A stretch of 64,000 nucleotides of DNA from positions 124,001 to 188,000 of the forward strand of contig NZ_NEFD01000002.1 in the NCBI RefSeq assembly GCF_002252155.1, given 5' to 3'. The position numbers were made by a program, and so were the translations under genes. Under the pieces are notes generated by a model, which was not told the origin of the DNA, made no database searches, and saw only the letters and a program-made list of their open reading frames with translations. Positions 55,971 through 64,000 of the stretch are shown piece by piece. Source of the DNA: Wohlfahrtiimonas sp. G9077 (GTDB lineage: Bacteria; Pseudomonadota; Gammaproteobacteria; Cardiobacteriales; Wohlfahrtiimonadaceae). Each line of letters begins with the position of its first letter. The stretch's first letter is position 1.

Positions 55971-57290
55971 ATGTCAGCAACCAGCGAAACGACCATGGGC
56001 GCCCCCTCAGCGCGTCCGTTAAATAAAGAAGATTATAAAACATTGAGCTTAGCATCTCTTGGCGGAACTCTGGAATTCTATGATTTCGTCATTTATGCGC
56101 TCTATATTGAAACTGTGGTCAAAAAGCTGTTTCTGCCGGCAGATCTGCTCGGTACCGTTTGGGGTGATGTCTATGCATGGGGCGGTTTTGCCGCAGGTTA
56201 CATTGCGCGTCCGATTGGTGGGATCATCATGGCGCACTTTGGGGACATTTTGGGCCGTAAAAAAATGTTCACATTGAGCGTTGCGATGATGGCATTGCCA
56301 ACCTTTGTGATTGGTGTGATGCCAACGTATGAAACGATTGGTTTGATGGCGCCTGTGATTTTGATTTTAATGCGCATGTTCCAAGGTGCTGCCATCGGTG
56401 GTGAAATGCCGGGCGCTTGGGTATTCATTGCAGAGCATACGCCTAAAAATCGTTATGGTTTGGGCATTGGCGTGTTGACAAGTGGCATCACCGGCGGGAT
56501 TTTACTCGGCTTTTTGATGTCCATCTTGATTGATGTTGTCTACACACGCGAGGAGATTTTAGATTACGCATGGCGCATTCCGTTCATCCTGGGTGGTTTG
56601 TTTGGCGTGTTGTCTGTCTATTTACGCCGTTATTTATCCGAAACGCCGATTTTCCAAGAGATGGCAGAACGCAAAGAGTTATCGAAAGAGATTCCTGTGG
56701 TCACCGTGATGAAAAAGCACAAATGGGCGTGCATCATTGTGGCATTACTCACTTGGTCATTGTCCACAACTGTGATGGTGGGTATTTTGATGACGCCAGT
56801 GAAAATTTTGGGCGGCATGTATCAATTGCCACCGATTGATGCGCGCATTACAGGCTGCATCATGGCATTGATGCTTACATTTGGCTGTATCTTGTTCGGT
56901 TATTTAGAAGATATGGTAAAAACGCGTGCGGTTTCCATCATCGCGTGGGGCGGCTTGGCGATTTCATCTTTTTGGTTCTACAGCATGTTGTCTGAAAAAC
57001 CAACGGTTGAGATGATTTACATGGGCGCAGCCATTATGGGCTTATTCACAGGGGCGATTGCCATCACGCCAATCATTGCAACGCGTGCATTCCCTGCGAA
57101 AATCCGTTATTCCGGTTTATCTTTCTCTTATAACTTAGCCTATGCCGCCTTTAGTGCCATTACGCCAGCTTTGACCATTTGGTTATTGGGTCAAACCTCT
57201 TTAGGTGCAGCTTGGTACATTGGTTTTGTGGCGATCGTGGGCATTGTGGTCGCATTTTTGCCCCTTGCCTATAAAGGTTATCAAGAATAA
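55971..57290 (+). CDS. MFS metabolite:H+ symporter (ProP/KgtP-like)
   Basis: 439-residue, 12-helix MFS transporter of the MHS family. The loop 2-3 motif RPIGGIIMAHFGDILGRKKMF and the N-terminal SLGGTLEFYDFVIYALYIETVV are typical of the KgtP/ProP/ShiA group. Substrates in the group are organic acids, proline/betaine or shikimate; the sequence does not settle which. The ATG follows AGGAAAAATACAGT. The long divergent spacer with repeated half-sites suggests regulated expression. Confidence 0.92.
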   Translation: MSATSETTMGAPSARPLNKEDYKTLSLASLGGTLEFYDFVIYALYIETVVKKLFLPADLLGTVWGDVYAWGGFAAGYIARPIGGIIMAHFGDILGRKKMFTLSVAMMALPTFVIGVMPTYETIGLMAPVILILMRMFQGAAIGGEMPGAWVFIAEHTPKNRYGLGIGVLTSGITGGILLGFLMSILIDVVYTREEILDYAWRIPFILGGLFGVLSVYLRRYLSETPIFQEMAERKELSKEIPVVTVMKKHKWACIIVALLTWSLSTTVMVGILMTPVKILGGMYQLPPIDARITGCIMALMLTFGCILFGYLEDMVKTRAVSIIAWGGLAISSFWFYSMLSEKPTVEMIYMGAAIMGLFTGAIAITPIIATRAFPAKIRYSGLSFSYNLAYAAFSAITPALTIWLLGQTSLGAAWYIGFVAIVGIVVAFLPLAYKGYQE

Positions 57291-57308
57291 TCGATGATTT
57301 CACATGAT

Positions 57309-57333
57309 AAAAGCGGCCTTGGCCGCTTTTTTT
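57309..57333 (+). terminator. terminator of the MFS gene
   Basis: AAAAGCGGCC-TT-GGCCGCTTTT hairpin ending in TTTTTTT. Confidence 0.9.
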
Positions 57334-57396
57334 GTTTCTTATGTTTGCAATTTATCTTAAGCTGTCTTTTTAATATTAAAACATCATTATTAAATC

Positions 57397-58113
57397 ATGA
57401 AAGAAAAAATAAATGATCAATCACTTTTATTGATCGATATTGAAAACTGCCCATCAAAAATTGAGGATTTGATTGAAGATTTTCAAATTTATCAGAAGGT
57501 TGTGATTTGTTATGCCCAAACAGGGGTTAAAATCCCGTTAGATTGGTTAATGGTCTTAAAAGATTGTGTGGCTAAAGATCGGCTTGAGCTTGTGAAAATG
57601 TCTGAAGTGGGCAATAACAGTGCAGATTTTGGCATCACATTTTTATTGGGGCGTTACTTTGATCAATTTGACCATTTTGTCATTTATTCCAATGACAAAG
57701 GGTTTGATGTGATCATTGAGTTGGTCAATCGAGCGGCGCATAAACAGGCTGAGAGAATCGGCAAGCAAGATACCGTTGCACCGGTGCCACCGGTGCGAGA
57801 CATAGAGCCTAAAGTCATTAATATTAATTCTGAAGAATTACTGACCTTGCCACCTTTTAAACAGGCTGAGCAGGCAACTTTGGCCTATTTATCAAGGTTA
57901 TTAATCAATGGTTCATGGCCGAGTAAATTACAGGGATTTTATAATTCTATCCGTACGCGTTTAAGATTCATGGCATGTGATGATCTCGCTCAAGACAAGC
58001 TTGCACATCAAATCATTGACTGCTTAATCAAAGCCAATGCAATCAGCGTGAATGATCAGCAAATTGTGTATCACAAGGGCAAGATTAAATCCTGGGTGGA
58101 TGAAAATATTTGA
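57397..58113 (+). CDS. NYN/PIN-like domain protein, putative RNase
   Basis: 238 residues. Residues 10-110 resemble a PIN/NYN nuclease fold: DIEN (14-17) opens the first strand, NNSADFGITFLLG (73-85) gives D77, and SNDKGFD (98-104) gives D100 and D104, the expected acidic cluster. Residues 145-235 look like a small helical/winged-helix domain (LLTLPPFKQAEQATLAYL ... LINGSWPSKLQGFYNSIRTRL). Proline-rich linker VAPVPPVRD between them. No ribosome site is clear. Not toxin-sized and no antitoxin neighbour; catalytic activity is inferred, not shown. Confidence 0.68.
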   Translation: MKEKINDQSLLLIDIENCPSKIEDLIEDFQIYQKVVICYAQTGVKIPLDWLMVLKDCVAKDRLELVKMSEVGNNSADFGITFLLGRYFDQFDHFVIYSNDKGFDVIIELVNRAAHKQAERIGKQDTVAPVPPVRDIEPKVININSEELLTLPPFKQAEQATLAYLSRLLINGSWPSKLQGFYNSIRTRLRFMACDDLAQDKLAHQIIDCLIKANAISVNDQQIVYHKGKIKSWVDENI

Positions 58114-58240
58114 GCCAATCTAATGGCTTAAAGAGTTGCATGTAACTTTTTTTGCTTCCCTTCCTAAAACTTTGGTAAGTTAATTTGATCGATCACACAC
58201 ATCAATAATACCGATCGAGTACCGAAGGAATGGAGGAAAC

Positions 58241-59155
58241 ATGAGTCGTTTATATTTACCGACAACGCATACCATGCGTTGTTTTCAGGTGTCGGCTAAG
58301 CATTTGAGTTTTACGTTAGCAGCACAAGAGCTGAATCTGACGCAAAGCGCCATCAGCAAGCAAGTGGCGCTGTTAGAGAGTAGTTTACAGGTGCAATTAT
58401 TTGTTCGTCATCGCCAAAAGCTTGAGTTATCACCGGCGGGCAGCACCTATTTATCCCATGTGAACTCAATTTTAAGAAAAATTGAGGAGACCTCAAAAGA
58501 GATGCTCTCGTATGGCGTGTTTGAGGAGGTGATCCGCATTGCCTCTCATCCATCTTTGTGTGCCGCGTGGCTTGTCAGAGCGCTCAAAGGCTTTACGGCG
58601 CATTATGGCGATGTGCAGCTTGCCTTTTATGAACAAGTGATTCCGTATGATCCCTCTGATGTGGATGCCGATGTGGCATTTGTGTATGGTTATGGCGGTT
58701 GGCATGGCATGGAAGCGGTGGAGCTCTTTGATGAAGAGATGGTGCCGGTGTGCCATCCGGATGTTTTGGCAAACAATGCTGGGCAAGAGGAGATCGACAT
58801 TTATTTTAAAACGCGCCTCATTGAGTGCCGCTCCCGTTTAAATACATGGGATCAATTTTTTGAACGCTTTAATCAGATTTATCCCAATGGTTATCGATCA
58901 CTGTTGTTTGAGCGTTGGTCATCGTGCATCAGTGCCGCAAAAACAGGCTGTGGCATTGCGTTGGTGCCCAAAATTTTGGTGCAATCAGACTTAGACAATG
59001 GCTCATTGGTGGCAGCCTCGAGCCATCGTTTGACAGGCTTGGGTTCCTATTACATGGCGTATTTAAAGAGCCATTCGGCAGAGCCAAAAGTCAAAATGGT
59101 GCGCGATTGGGTGCTGAACTACTTAGGCAAGCCCAGCGAATTGGCGAAAATTTAA
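58241..59155 (+). CDS. LysR-family regulator (GcvA-like)
   Basis: 304 residues: N-terminal HTH (about 8-65, FQVSAKHLSFTLAAQELNLTQSAISKQVALLE) and a C-terminal effector-binding domain. The style THTMRCFQVSAKHLSF is that of the GcvA/AmpR branch. GGAGGAAAC precedes the ATG. It is 103 bp upstream of the TPP-enzyme-like gene on the same strand and about 1.7 kb from the convergent pipecolate operon; it may regulate either, which is inference. Confidence 0.9.
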   Translation: MSRLYLPTTHTMRCFQVSAKHLSFTLAAQELNLTQSAISKQVALLESSLQVQLFVRHRQKLELSPAGSTYLSHVNSILRKIEETSKEMLSYGVFEEVIRIASHPSLCAAWLVRALKGFTAHYGDVQLAFYEQVIPYDPSDVDADVAFVYGYGGWHGMEAVELFDEEMVPVCHPDVLANNAGQEEIDIYFKTRLIECRSRLNTWDQFFERFNQIYPNGYRSLLFERWSSCISAAKTGCGIALVPKILVQSDLDNGSLVAASSHRLTGLGSYYMAYLKSHSAEPKVKMVRDWVLNYLGKPSELAKI

Positions 59156-59258
59156 CCGCTTTTTAAGAAAAAAACTCATCACCTCATTGCTAAATTTCGT
59201 TTTTCTTTATGGGATGCGCTCGTCATACTAAAGCTCTATCCCATAAGGAAAAAGCCCT

Positions 59259-60659
59259 ATGCATGAAACGAAAATGCCGCGCACAGGTGGTGAAATATTG
59301 GTGGATCAACTGCTGATTCAAGGCATTGAGCAGGGCTTTTATGTGCTTGGTGATGCGCATGATCCACTTTTAGCACCCTTAGAAAGCGCAAACATTGAGC
59401 TCATCACGGCTTGGCAAACAAGCACCGCCTTAATGATGGCAGAAGCTTATGGGAAACTGTCATCGCATCCTGGCATTGCATTTGTCATGAGTGAGGCAAT
59501 GGCGCAGGATGCCATCGATGGCATTCACATCGCGATGCAAGCAGCCACAGCGATGATCATATTGGTCAAAAGCGCGGCGCTCTCAGAAGGGCAAGCGGTG
59601 CTTTCAACGCTGCAGTGCCAAGTTAAATGGTCAGCCATCATTGAGGATGCCGCTGGCATTCCAAAGATCATCGGACGCGCATTTCATCAAGCGGTGACGG
59701 GGCGATCCGGGCCCGTTGTGATCGCCATTACGCATGATGCGCTCACAGAATGCATATCCATTGCCGATGGCATCGCCATCACGCCTGTAACGATTGCGCC
59801 TTCCATGAATGATTTAGCGCAGTTTGAACAGATGCTCAATTTTGCGCGTAACCCCATTTTAATTTTAGGTGGCAGTCAATGGCAGGCACAATCGGTGGCG
59901 CGCATTGAGCAATTTGCTGCCCGTTATGCATTGTCTACAGCGGTGGAAGCGCGCCGTCAAGTAATTTTTTCCTCGCGTCACGAAGCCTTTGTGGGTGAGA
60001 TCACAGAATCTATGAATCCTGCATTGGCTAAACGGATTGCTCATGCTGACTTGGTCATATTATTGGGCGGCACCATGGATGAGCCATTGCTCAACGCGCC
60101 TGTGCCACTACAAACATTGATTCACATCCATCCAGACATTCAGGCGCTGAATGATGTTTATCATGCGGATTTGGCGATCAATGCAACGCCTGACGCATTC
60201 ACGCAAGCATTGTTGAGCGTACGTTTGTACAACAATTGGCTCGACATTTTACAAAAAGATCGCGCGGATCATGCCGCGTGGCAGGTGAGTCATTCTGATC
60301 CTGGTCAATGGCTCAATGCATTGAGTGATGCTTTGCCGGATGATGTCATCGTCACGCATGGCATCGCTGCAGCTGTGGCAGCTAAAGCATGGCATCGAAC
60401 GCGCCCGGTGCTTTGTGTGATGGATCAACATGATTTCGATGCATCTTCTGATGCATTGTTGAGCGCTCAGCACCATCATCTTGGCATTGTGCTGATGGTG
60501 GGGCAAACGATGACGCAAGATGAATTTTTCTCCGCATGGGCGGCTGCCGTTGAACAAGCAGCGCTTGGCACACCTGTGATCCTCCATTGTCTATTCACAG
60601 ATCACGCTAAGTTGTCCATGCATTCTTTAAAGGAGGTGATGCACGCATTGTCCCAATGA
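59259..60659 (+). CDS. divergent acetolactate-synthase-like protein, probably not TPP-active
   Basis: 466 residues, against about 550 for the TPP enzyme family. The N-terminal pyrimidine-domain and central domain are recognisable (GIPK..., RSGPVVIAITHD, NPILILGGSQWQA), but the cofactor-activating Glu is absent: AWQTSTALMMAEAYGKL stands where RHEQGAAFMAEAYG is expected. The C-terminal PP domain is shortened and its GDG...NN motif is replaced by VMDQHDFD and VLMVGQT. AAGGAAAAAG precedes the ATG. It may have become a structural, regulatory or unrelated-ligand protein. Followed by a terminator; upstream LysR gene. Confidence 0.75.
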   Translation: MHETKMPRTGGEILVDQLLIQGIEQGFYVLGDAHDPLLAPLESANIELITAWQTSTALMMAEAYGKLSSHPGIAFVMSEAMAQDAIDGIHIAMQAATAMIILVKSAALSEGQAVLSTLQCQVKWSAIIEDAAGIPKIIGRAFHQAVTGRSGPVVIAITHDALTECISIADGIAITPVTIAPSMNDLAQFEQMLNFARNPILILGGSQWQAQSVARIEQFAARYALSTAVEARRQVIFSSRHEAFVGEITESMNPALAKRIAHADLVILLGGTMDEPLLNAPVPLQTLIHIHPDIQALNDVYHADLAINATPDAFTQALLSVRLYNNWLDILQKDRADHAAWQVSHSDPGQWLNALSDALPDDVIVTHGIAAAVAAKAWHRTRPVLCVMDQHDFDASSDALLSAQHHHLGIVLMVGQTMTQDEFFSAWAAAVEQAALGTPVILHCLFTDHAKLSMHSLKEVMHALSQ

Positions 60660-60715
60660 TAAGCGTTCCCCTTCGCTTATGATTGTCTCTGTTTTAAACG
60701 TTGTGATGACGTGTT

Positions 60716-60741
60716 GCCGAGGTTAATCCTCGGCTTTTTTT
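60716..60741 (+). terminator. terminator of the TPP-enzyme-like gene
   Basis: GCCGAGG-TTAAT-CCTCGGC hairpin with eight T after it. Confidence 0.88.
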
Positions 60742-60765
60742 GTCCACAAAATGGTTAAAACAGCA

Positions 60766-60792
60766 CAAAAAAAGGCCCAATCGAAATTGGGC
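60766..60792 (-). terminator. terminator of the amaA/dpkA/amaB operon
   Basis: GCCCAAT-CGAA-ATTGGGC; on the minus strand it ends in a long T run. It stands 27 bp after the last gene of the minus operon. Confidence 0.85.
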
Positions 60793-60818
60793 AAAAGGGG
60801 TCGATGGATGTGGTGCGT

Positions 60819-62117
60819 CTAGCGAATGACTTTCAGGCATTGCCCTAAGTGATAGAGCGTGAAGCCCGATTCAATAAAGAGGGATTTGATGGGTGCATAG
60901 TTGCACTTTGATTGATCCACAGCTGAATAAAACGGCACAGGAATCGGCGCGGCTTTGGCATCTGTTAAGTGTTCTGCAAAGAGTTTGCCCATCAATGTGC
61001 CAGTTGTGATGCCGCGGCCATTGTAGCCAATGGCGGCGATCAAGCCTTGAGCAGGCTCAAAAATTTTCGGCGTATGGTTATCGGTAAAGCCAATGCGGCC
61101 GCACCAGCTGTATTCCCATGCCGTATTTTTTCCCAATTGTGGGAAATAGTGTTGCTGAATGCGATCGGCCCATGTTTTGAGGTACCATGCAGGTTTATTG
61201 ATGGCTTTGCCCATGCTGCCTAAAATGAGGCGGCCATCTTTATCAAGGCGGATGCTGCTGAGCACCAAACGCGTATCCCATGAACCTTGCTTATAAGGCA
61301 GCACTGTTTTGCCGGCATCGCCCGTTAAAGGCTCGGACGCTACTTGATAGTAATAGCCGCTGTAAATGGATTGTCGGTAAGTGGCCAAATCGCCTTCTGC
61401 ATAGGCATTGGTGGCGATGATCACTTTTTCTGCTGTGATGGTGTGATTGAGCGCTGTGACGCGCCATTGTCCGGGCGTTGTACAATTGACGGCAGAGACA
61501 GGGGAATTCTCATAAATCTTCACGCCAAGGGATGCTGCTGCCTTAGCCAAGCCTGTGGCATAAGCATATGGATTGATGGTGCCGGCGCGGTGATCGAGGA
61601 GTGCTGCCGGAATTTTTTGGCTGCCAGAATATTCAGCAATGCGATCGCCTTTTAATAACTCCACATTCACGCCGCGGCGCGTAAGCTGCTCATAACGATC
61701 TTCAATCTCGGCAATGCCTTGATTACTGTGCGCCATGTGCAACGTGCCAACTTCTTGCTGCTGGGCATCGATGCCATATTTATGGATGAGGGAGAACACA
61801 AGTTTTGGCGCATCGCCGAGCGCAGAAATGAGGCTTTCACCCATCTCTTTGCCGAGAATTTGCACCATGAAATCAGGTTTGTTCCATGTGCCTGCATTGA
61901 CTAAACCGACATTGCGACCGCTGCCGCCATATGCCACATGATGGGCATCGAGCACCACGACTTTTTTGCCTTTTTCCGCCAAATGAATGGCTGCGGATAA
62001 ACCGGTAAAGCCTGCACCCACAATGCACACATCTGCGGTGTCATCTTGATTGAGGGATGGAAAATTCACTTTATCTGATACCAATGTGCGCCAAAGATTT
62101 TCATGTTTGAGGGTCAT
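60819..62117 (-). CDS. amaA: FAD-dependent amino-acid oxidoreductase, probable L-pipecolate oxidase
   Basis: 432-residue flavoenzyme of the DAO family (glycine/sarcosine/D-amino acid oxidase type). FAD-binding CIVGAGFTGLSAAIHLAEKGKKVVVLD with GAGFTG at 34-39, GRNVGLVNAG and the terminal GYNGRGITTGTLMGK. AGGAGG lies 5 bp before the ATG, which overlaps the dpkA stop (ATGA). Neighbours DpkA and AmaB fit L-pipecolate oxidation to piperideine-6-carboxylate, as in Pseudomonas putida AmaA; PuuB-type gamma-glutamylputrescine oxidase is an alternative. Confidence 0.82.
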   Translation of the reverse strand: MTLKHENLWRTLVSDKVNFPSLNQDDTADVCIVGAGFTGLSAAIHLAEKGKKVVVLDAHHVAYGGSGRNVGLVNAGTWNKPDFMVQILGKEMGESLISALGDAPKLVFSLIHKYGIDAQQQEVGTLHMAHSNQGIAEIEDRYEQLTRRGVNVELLKGDRIAEYSGSQKIPAALLDHRAGTINPYAYATGLAKAAASLGVKIYENSPVSAVNCTTPGQWRVTALNHTITAEKVIIATNAYAEGDLATYRQSIYSGYYYQVASEPLTGDAGKTVLPYKQGSWDTRLVLSSIRLDKDGRLILGSMGKAINKPAWYLKTWADRIQQHYFPQLGKNTAWEYSWCGRIGFTDNHTPKIFEPAQGLIAAIGYNGRGITTGTLMGKLFAEHLTDAKAAPIPVPFYSAVDQSKCNYAPIKSLFIESGFTLYHLGQCLKVIR

Positions 62118-63148
62118 ATCGCCTCCTTAAAAGATTCAGTGCGAGGATGGATGAGGGCTTTGAGTTCTTCAATGAGATCATCATCGAGGGTGAGCTCGCC
62201 TGTTTGTAAGTTTTCATCGCGGGCAGTGAATCGTCGTTCGGAGGGCAATCGCACGCCGTGGTGGGTAAATTGGTTGAGGTAATCTTCAGCGCGTGCGCTT
62301 GCTTCACTGTATTCATCCCCAAGTAAAATGGTCGGATCAATGGCAATGATGAGCTCGCCGCCATAAGGCAATGCGGCGCCATTGGCCGATTGCTCTGAGC
62401 CTTGGCTCGTTAGATCATTAATTAAAGGGCCCGCCATCAACTCAATCATGGTGGCAAGGGCTGTGCCTTTGTGTTCGCCAAAGGTGCGCATGGCGCCTTT
62501 TAGAGCAGCATGAGGATCATTGGTGGGATTGCCATCAGCATCAATGGCAAAATGATCCGGTAAAGGTTGATTGTGTTCGGCTAAGAGCTGAATCTCGCCG
62601 CGTGCGGTGGCGCTGGTGGCAAAATCAAAAATATAAGGTCGATGGTGATCCGCGCGTGGCCAAGCAAAGGCAAAAGGATTGGTGCCAAGGAGCGGCGTTT
62701 TACCGCCACATGGGGCAACCCATGCATGGCTTGTGGTCATGCATAAACCCACAAGATTGGCTTTTGCGAGCATCTCAAGCTCCACCCACAATGCAGAAAA
62801 ATGGATGCAATGGTTGATGGCAAGGAGCGCAATGCCAAATTCCTGCGCGCGCTCAATCAATAGCGGTATGCCCACATGATGACCATATTGCGCCGCTGCC
62901 ATTTGGCAATCGATGCGAATGATCGCCCCTTTATTGTGGGTGACTTGCGGCACCGCTTGTGTGTTTAACATGCCTTTGTCTAAATTATCCATCAATGCGA
63001 TCAAACGCCAAACCCCATGAGAATGGCATTCAGCAATTTGTGCGGCCATCAGATTATCGGTGATGGCATCGCGGTGCACGCGTGAGAATCCTCGACTGTC
63101 TAAGATCTCATGCACCAATGTTTGCAATTGATCAATAGAGATTTTCAT
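62114..63148 (-). CDS. dpkA: Ldh-family oxidoreductase, probable piperideine-2-carboxylate reductase
   Basis: 344 residues from the ATG at 63148, which has AAGGAGGAG; the frame continues upstream without a good start. Malate/L-lactate dehydrogenase (YlbC/DpkA) family: NKGAIIRIDCQMAAAQYGHHVG, AINHCIHFSALWVELEMLAKANLVGLCMTTS and GGKTPLLGTNPFAFAWP. DpkA reduces delta1-piperideine-2-carboxylate to L-pipecolate; ureidoglycolate or malate dehydrogenase activity is an alternative, but the AmaA and AmaB neighbours favour the former. Confidence 0.82.
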   Translation of the reverse strand: MKISIDQLQTLVHEILDSRGFSRVHRDAITDNLMAAQIAECHSHGVWRLIALMDNLDKGMLNTQAVPQVTHNKGAIIRIDCQMAAAQYGHHVGIPLLIERAQEFGIALLAINHCIHFSALWVELEMLAKANLVGLCMTTSHAWVAPCGGKTPLLGTNPFAFAWPRADHHRPYIFDFATSATARGEIQLLAEHNQPLPDHFAIDADGNPTNDPHAALKGAMRTFGEHKGTALATMIELMAGPLINDLTSQGSEQSANGAALPYGGELIIAIDPTILLGDEYSEASARAEDYLNQFTHHGVRLPSERRFTARDENLQTGELTLDDDLIEELKALIHPRTESFKEAI

Positions 63149-63202
63149 GCTCTCCTCCTTGGTGATTAGTATGCTTTGGCTTTGTTGAAGCTCTTTTAAT
63201 AA

Positions 63203-63239
63203 GCCCAGAGGGCACAAGAGATGGCCATGCCATCTCTTG
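63203..63239 (-). other. intercistronic hairpins between amaB and dpkA
   Basis: An 11-bp stem CAAGAGATGGC (63215-63225) / GCCATCTCTTG (63229-63239) with loop CAT, and a 4-bp hairpin GCCC-AGA-GGGC (63203-63213). No U-run follows on the minus strand, so it is more likely an mRNA-processing or stability element than a terminator. Confidence 0.5.
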
Positions 63240-63255
63240 GTGTCACGGTTTGAGA

Positions 63256-64000
63256 TTAATCGAATTTCACGCCTTGCGCGAGTGGTAATTCACGTGAATA
63301 GTTGATGGTGTTCGTTTGACGGCGCATGTAACCTTTCCAAGAATCAGAACCAGATTCACGGCCGCCGCCTGTCTCTTTTTCACCACCAAATGCACCACCA
63401 ATTTCAGCGCCACTGGTGCCAATATTGACGTTGGCAATGCCGCAATCGCTGCCGGCTGCGCTTTGGAAAAATTCCGCTTCGCGCACATCGTTGGTGAAGA
63501 TGCAAGAGGATAAACCTTGTGGCACATCGTTGTTCATGGCCATCGCATCGCTGAAGTTTTCATATTCCATCACATAAAGAATTGGGGCAAAGGTTTCGGT
63601 TGCCACCACTTCATTTTGTGTGGGCATTTCCACAATGGCGGGTTTAACGTAGTAAGCATTGGGCATTTGATCGGCTAAGACGCGCTCGCCACCGTGGACA
63701 ATGCCGCCTGTGGCTTTCGCATCGCTTAAGGCTTTTTGCATGGCGTTGAAGGAATCTTCATCCATCAGTGGCCCCACAAGATTTTGAGTGTCTAACGGCG
63801 AACCCACAGGAATGGTGCTGTAAGAGGCTTTGAGGCGCTCAAGCACTTGTGCTTTAACTGATTTATGAATGATCAGGCGGCGAAGCGTTGTGCAGCGCTG
63901 TCCTGCTGTGCCCACTGCACTGAAGACAATGGCGCGGACTGCTAAATCAAGATCTGCCGATTCTGTCAAAATCATGGCATTGTTGCCACCTAATTCTAAA
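63256..64000 (-). CDS. amaB: aldehyde dehydrogenase of the AmaB/antiquitin type (5' end outside window)
   Basis: NAD-dependent dehydrogenase oxidising 2-aminoadipate 6-semialdehyde. The visible frame starts LELGGNNAM at the right edge and has 248 codons; the family is about 500 residues, so the N-terminal half with the NAD site lies outside. The catalytic cysteine is in [16 protein letters not shown]. The antiquitin (ALDH7) hallmarks [33 protein letters not shown] and [15 protein letters not shown] are strong and separate it from other ALDHs. Followed by dpkA and amaA. Confidence 0.92.
   Translation of the reverse strand, partial: LELGGNNAMILTESADLDLAVRAIVFSAVGTAGQRCTTLRRLIIHKSVKAQVLERLKASYSTIPVGSPLDTQNLVGPLMDEDSFNAMQKALSDAKATGGIVHGGERVLADQMPNAYYVKPAIVEMPTQNEVVATETFAPILYVMEYENFSDAMAMNNDVPQGLSSCIFTNDVREAEFFQSAAGSDCGIANVNIGTSGAEIGGAFGGEKETGGGRESGSDSWKGYMRRQTNTINYSRELPLAQGVKFD

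Noticed and set aside
53461-58240. Similar leaders ATGGAGGAAAC(T)ATG before the EamA and LysR genes
   Set aside because: The likeness is mostly a strong ribosome-binding site; too short to claim common control.

Overview
The window reads as a typical gammaproteobacterial chromosome segment of moderate to low G+C: no phage, insertion sequence or CRISPR is visible. Gene content such as IF-1, RNase PH, RNase E, TolQRA, PBP1B, HdeA, a NodT-type outer-membrane lipoprotein and Rrf2/CysK points to a Gram-negative gammaproteobacterium. My best guess is the Cardiobacteriales (Wohlfahrtiimonas/Ignatzschineria-like), but this is inference from gene style only.

Layout. 1-12.8 kb is almost all on the minus strand: an aromatic/aspartate aminotransferase (cut by the window edge), an SLC13-type permease with TrkA-C domains, polyphosphate kinase, a DUF4139 protein, RNase E, a TPR lipoprotein and PBP1B. 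13-20.9 kb runs mostly plus: CorC-like protein, tRNA-Asn, ybgC-tolQRA (without tolB-pal), a lone NodT-type efflux lipoprotein, tRNA-Pro, infA, rph-sfsA and hflD. 21-24 kb has a KamA/EpmB radical SAM enzyme, miaA, a TAXI-type binding protein and a second, identical tRNA-Asn in inverted orientation. 24.3-36.7 kb holds two AbgT transporters (one paired with an M20 amidohydrolase), an argCJBD cluster, a short adenylate kinase and a GMP synthase that has lost its glutaminase domain. 36.8-42.9 kb is aspartase followed by a sulfur/cysteine block: Rrf2 regulator, cysK and an amino-acid ABC transporter that share an 18-bp promoter motif. 43-47.3 kb has a BaiN-like flavoprotein, panD and a TPP-riboswitch-controlled thiC. 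47.3-52.7 kb is an envelope region: lipoprotein, small secreted protein, HdeA-type chaperone, a periplasmic Ntn hydrolase (penicillin acylase/bile salt hydrolase family), a lysozyme-like protein and a lytic transglycosylase. 52.6-59.2 kb has AraC/EamA, YkvI, an MFS symporter, a PIN-like protein and a LysR regulator. The last 5 kb contains a degenerate TPP-enzyme-like gene and a minus-strand operon (amaB-dpkA-amaA type) for the pipecolate branch of lysine catabolism, running off the right edge.

The most unusual observations are: (1) GuaA with an in-frame loss of about 113 residues that removes the whole glutaminase active site; (2) an acetolactate-synthase-like protein lacking both the catalytic Glu and the TPP-binding GDG motif; (3) a 16/18-identical motif in the cysK and ABC-transporter promoters next to an Rrf2 regulator, suggesting a small cysteine regulon; (4) two identical tRNA-Asn genes with matching promoters and terminators forming a 10-kb inverted repeat pair. 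Nothing here is proved beyond sequence reading by eye; coordinates of starts were adjusted where a ribosome-binding site or family alignment argued for it.
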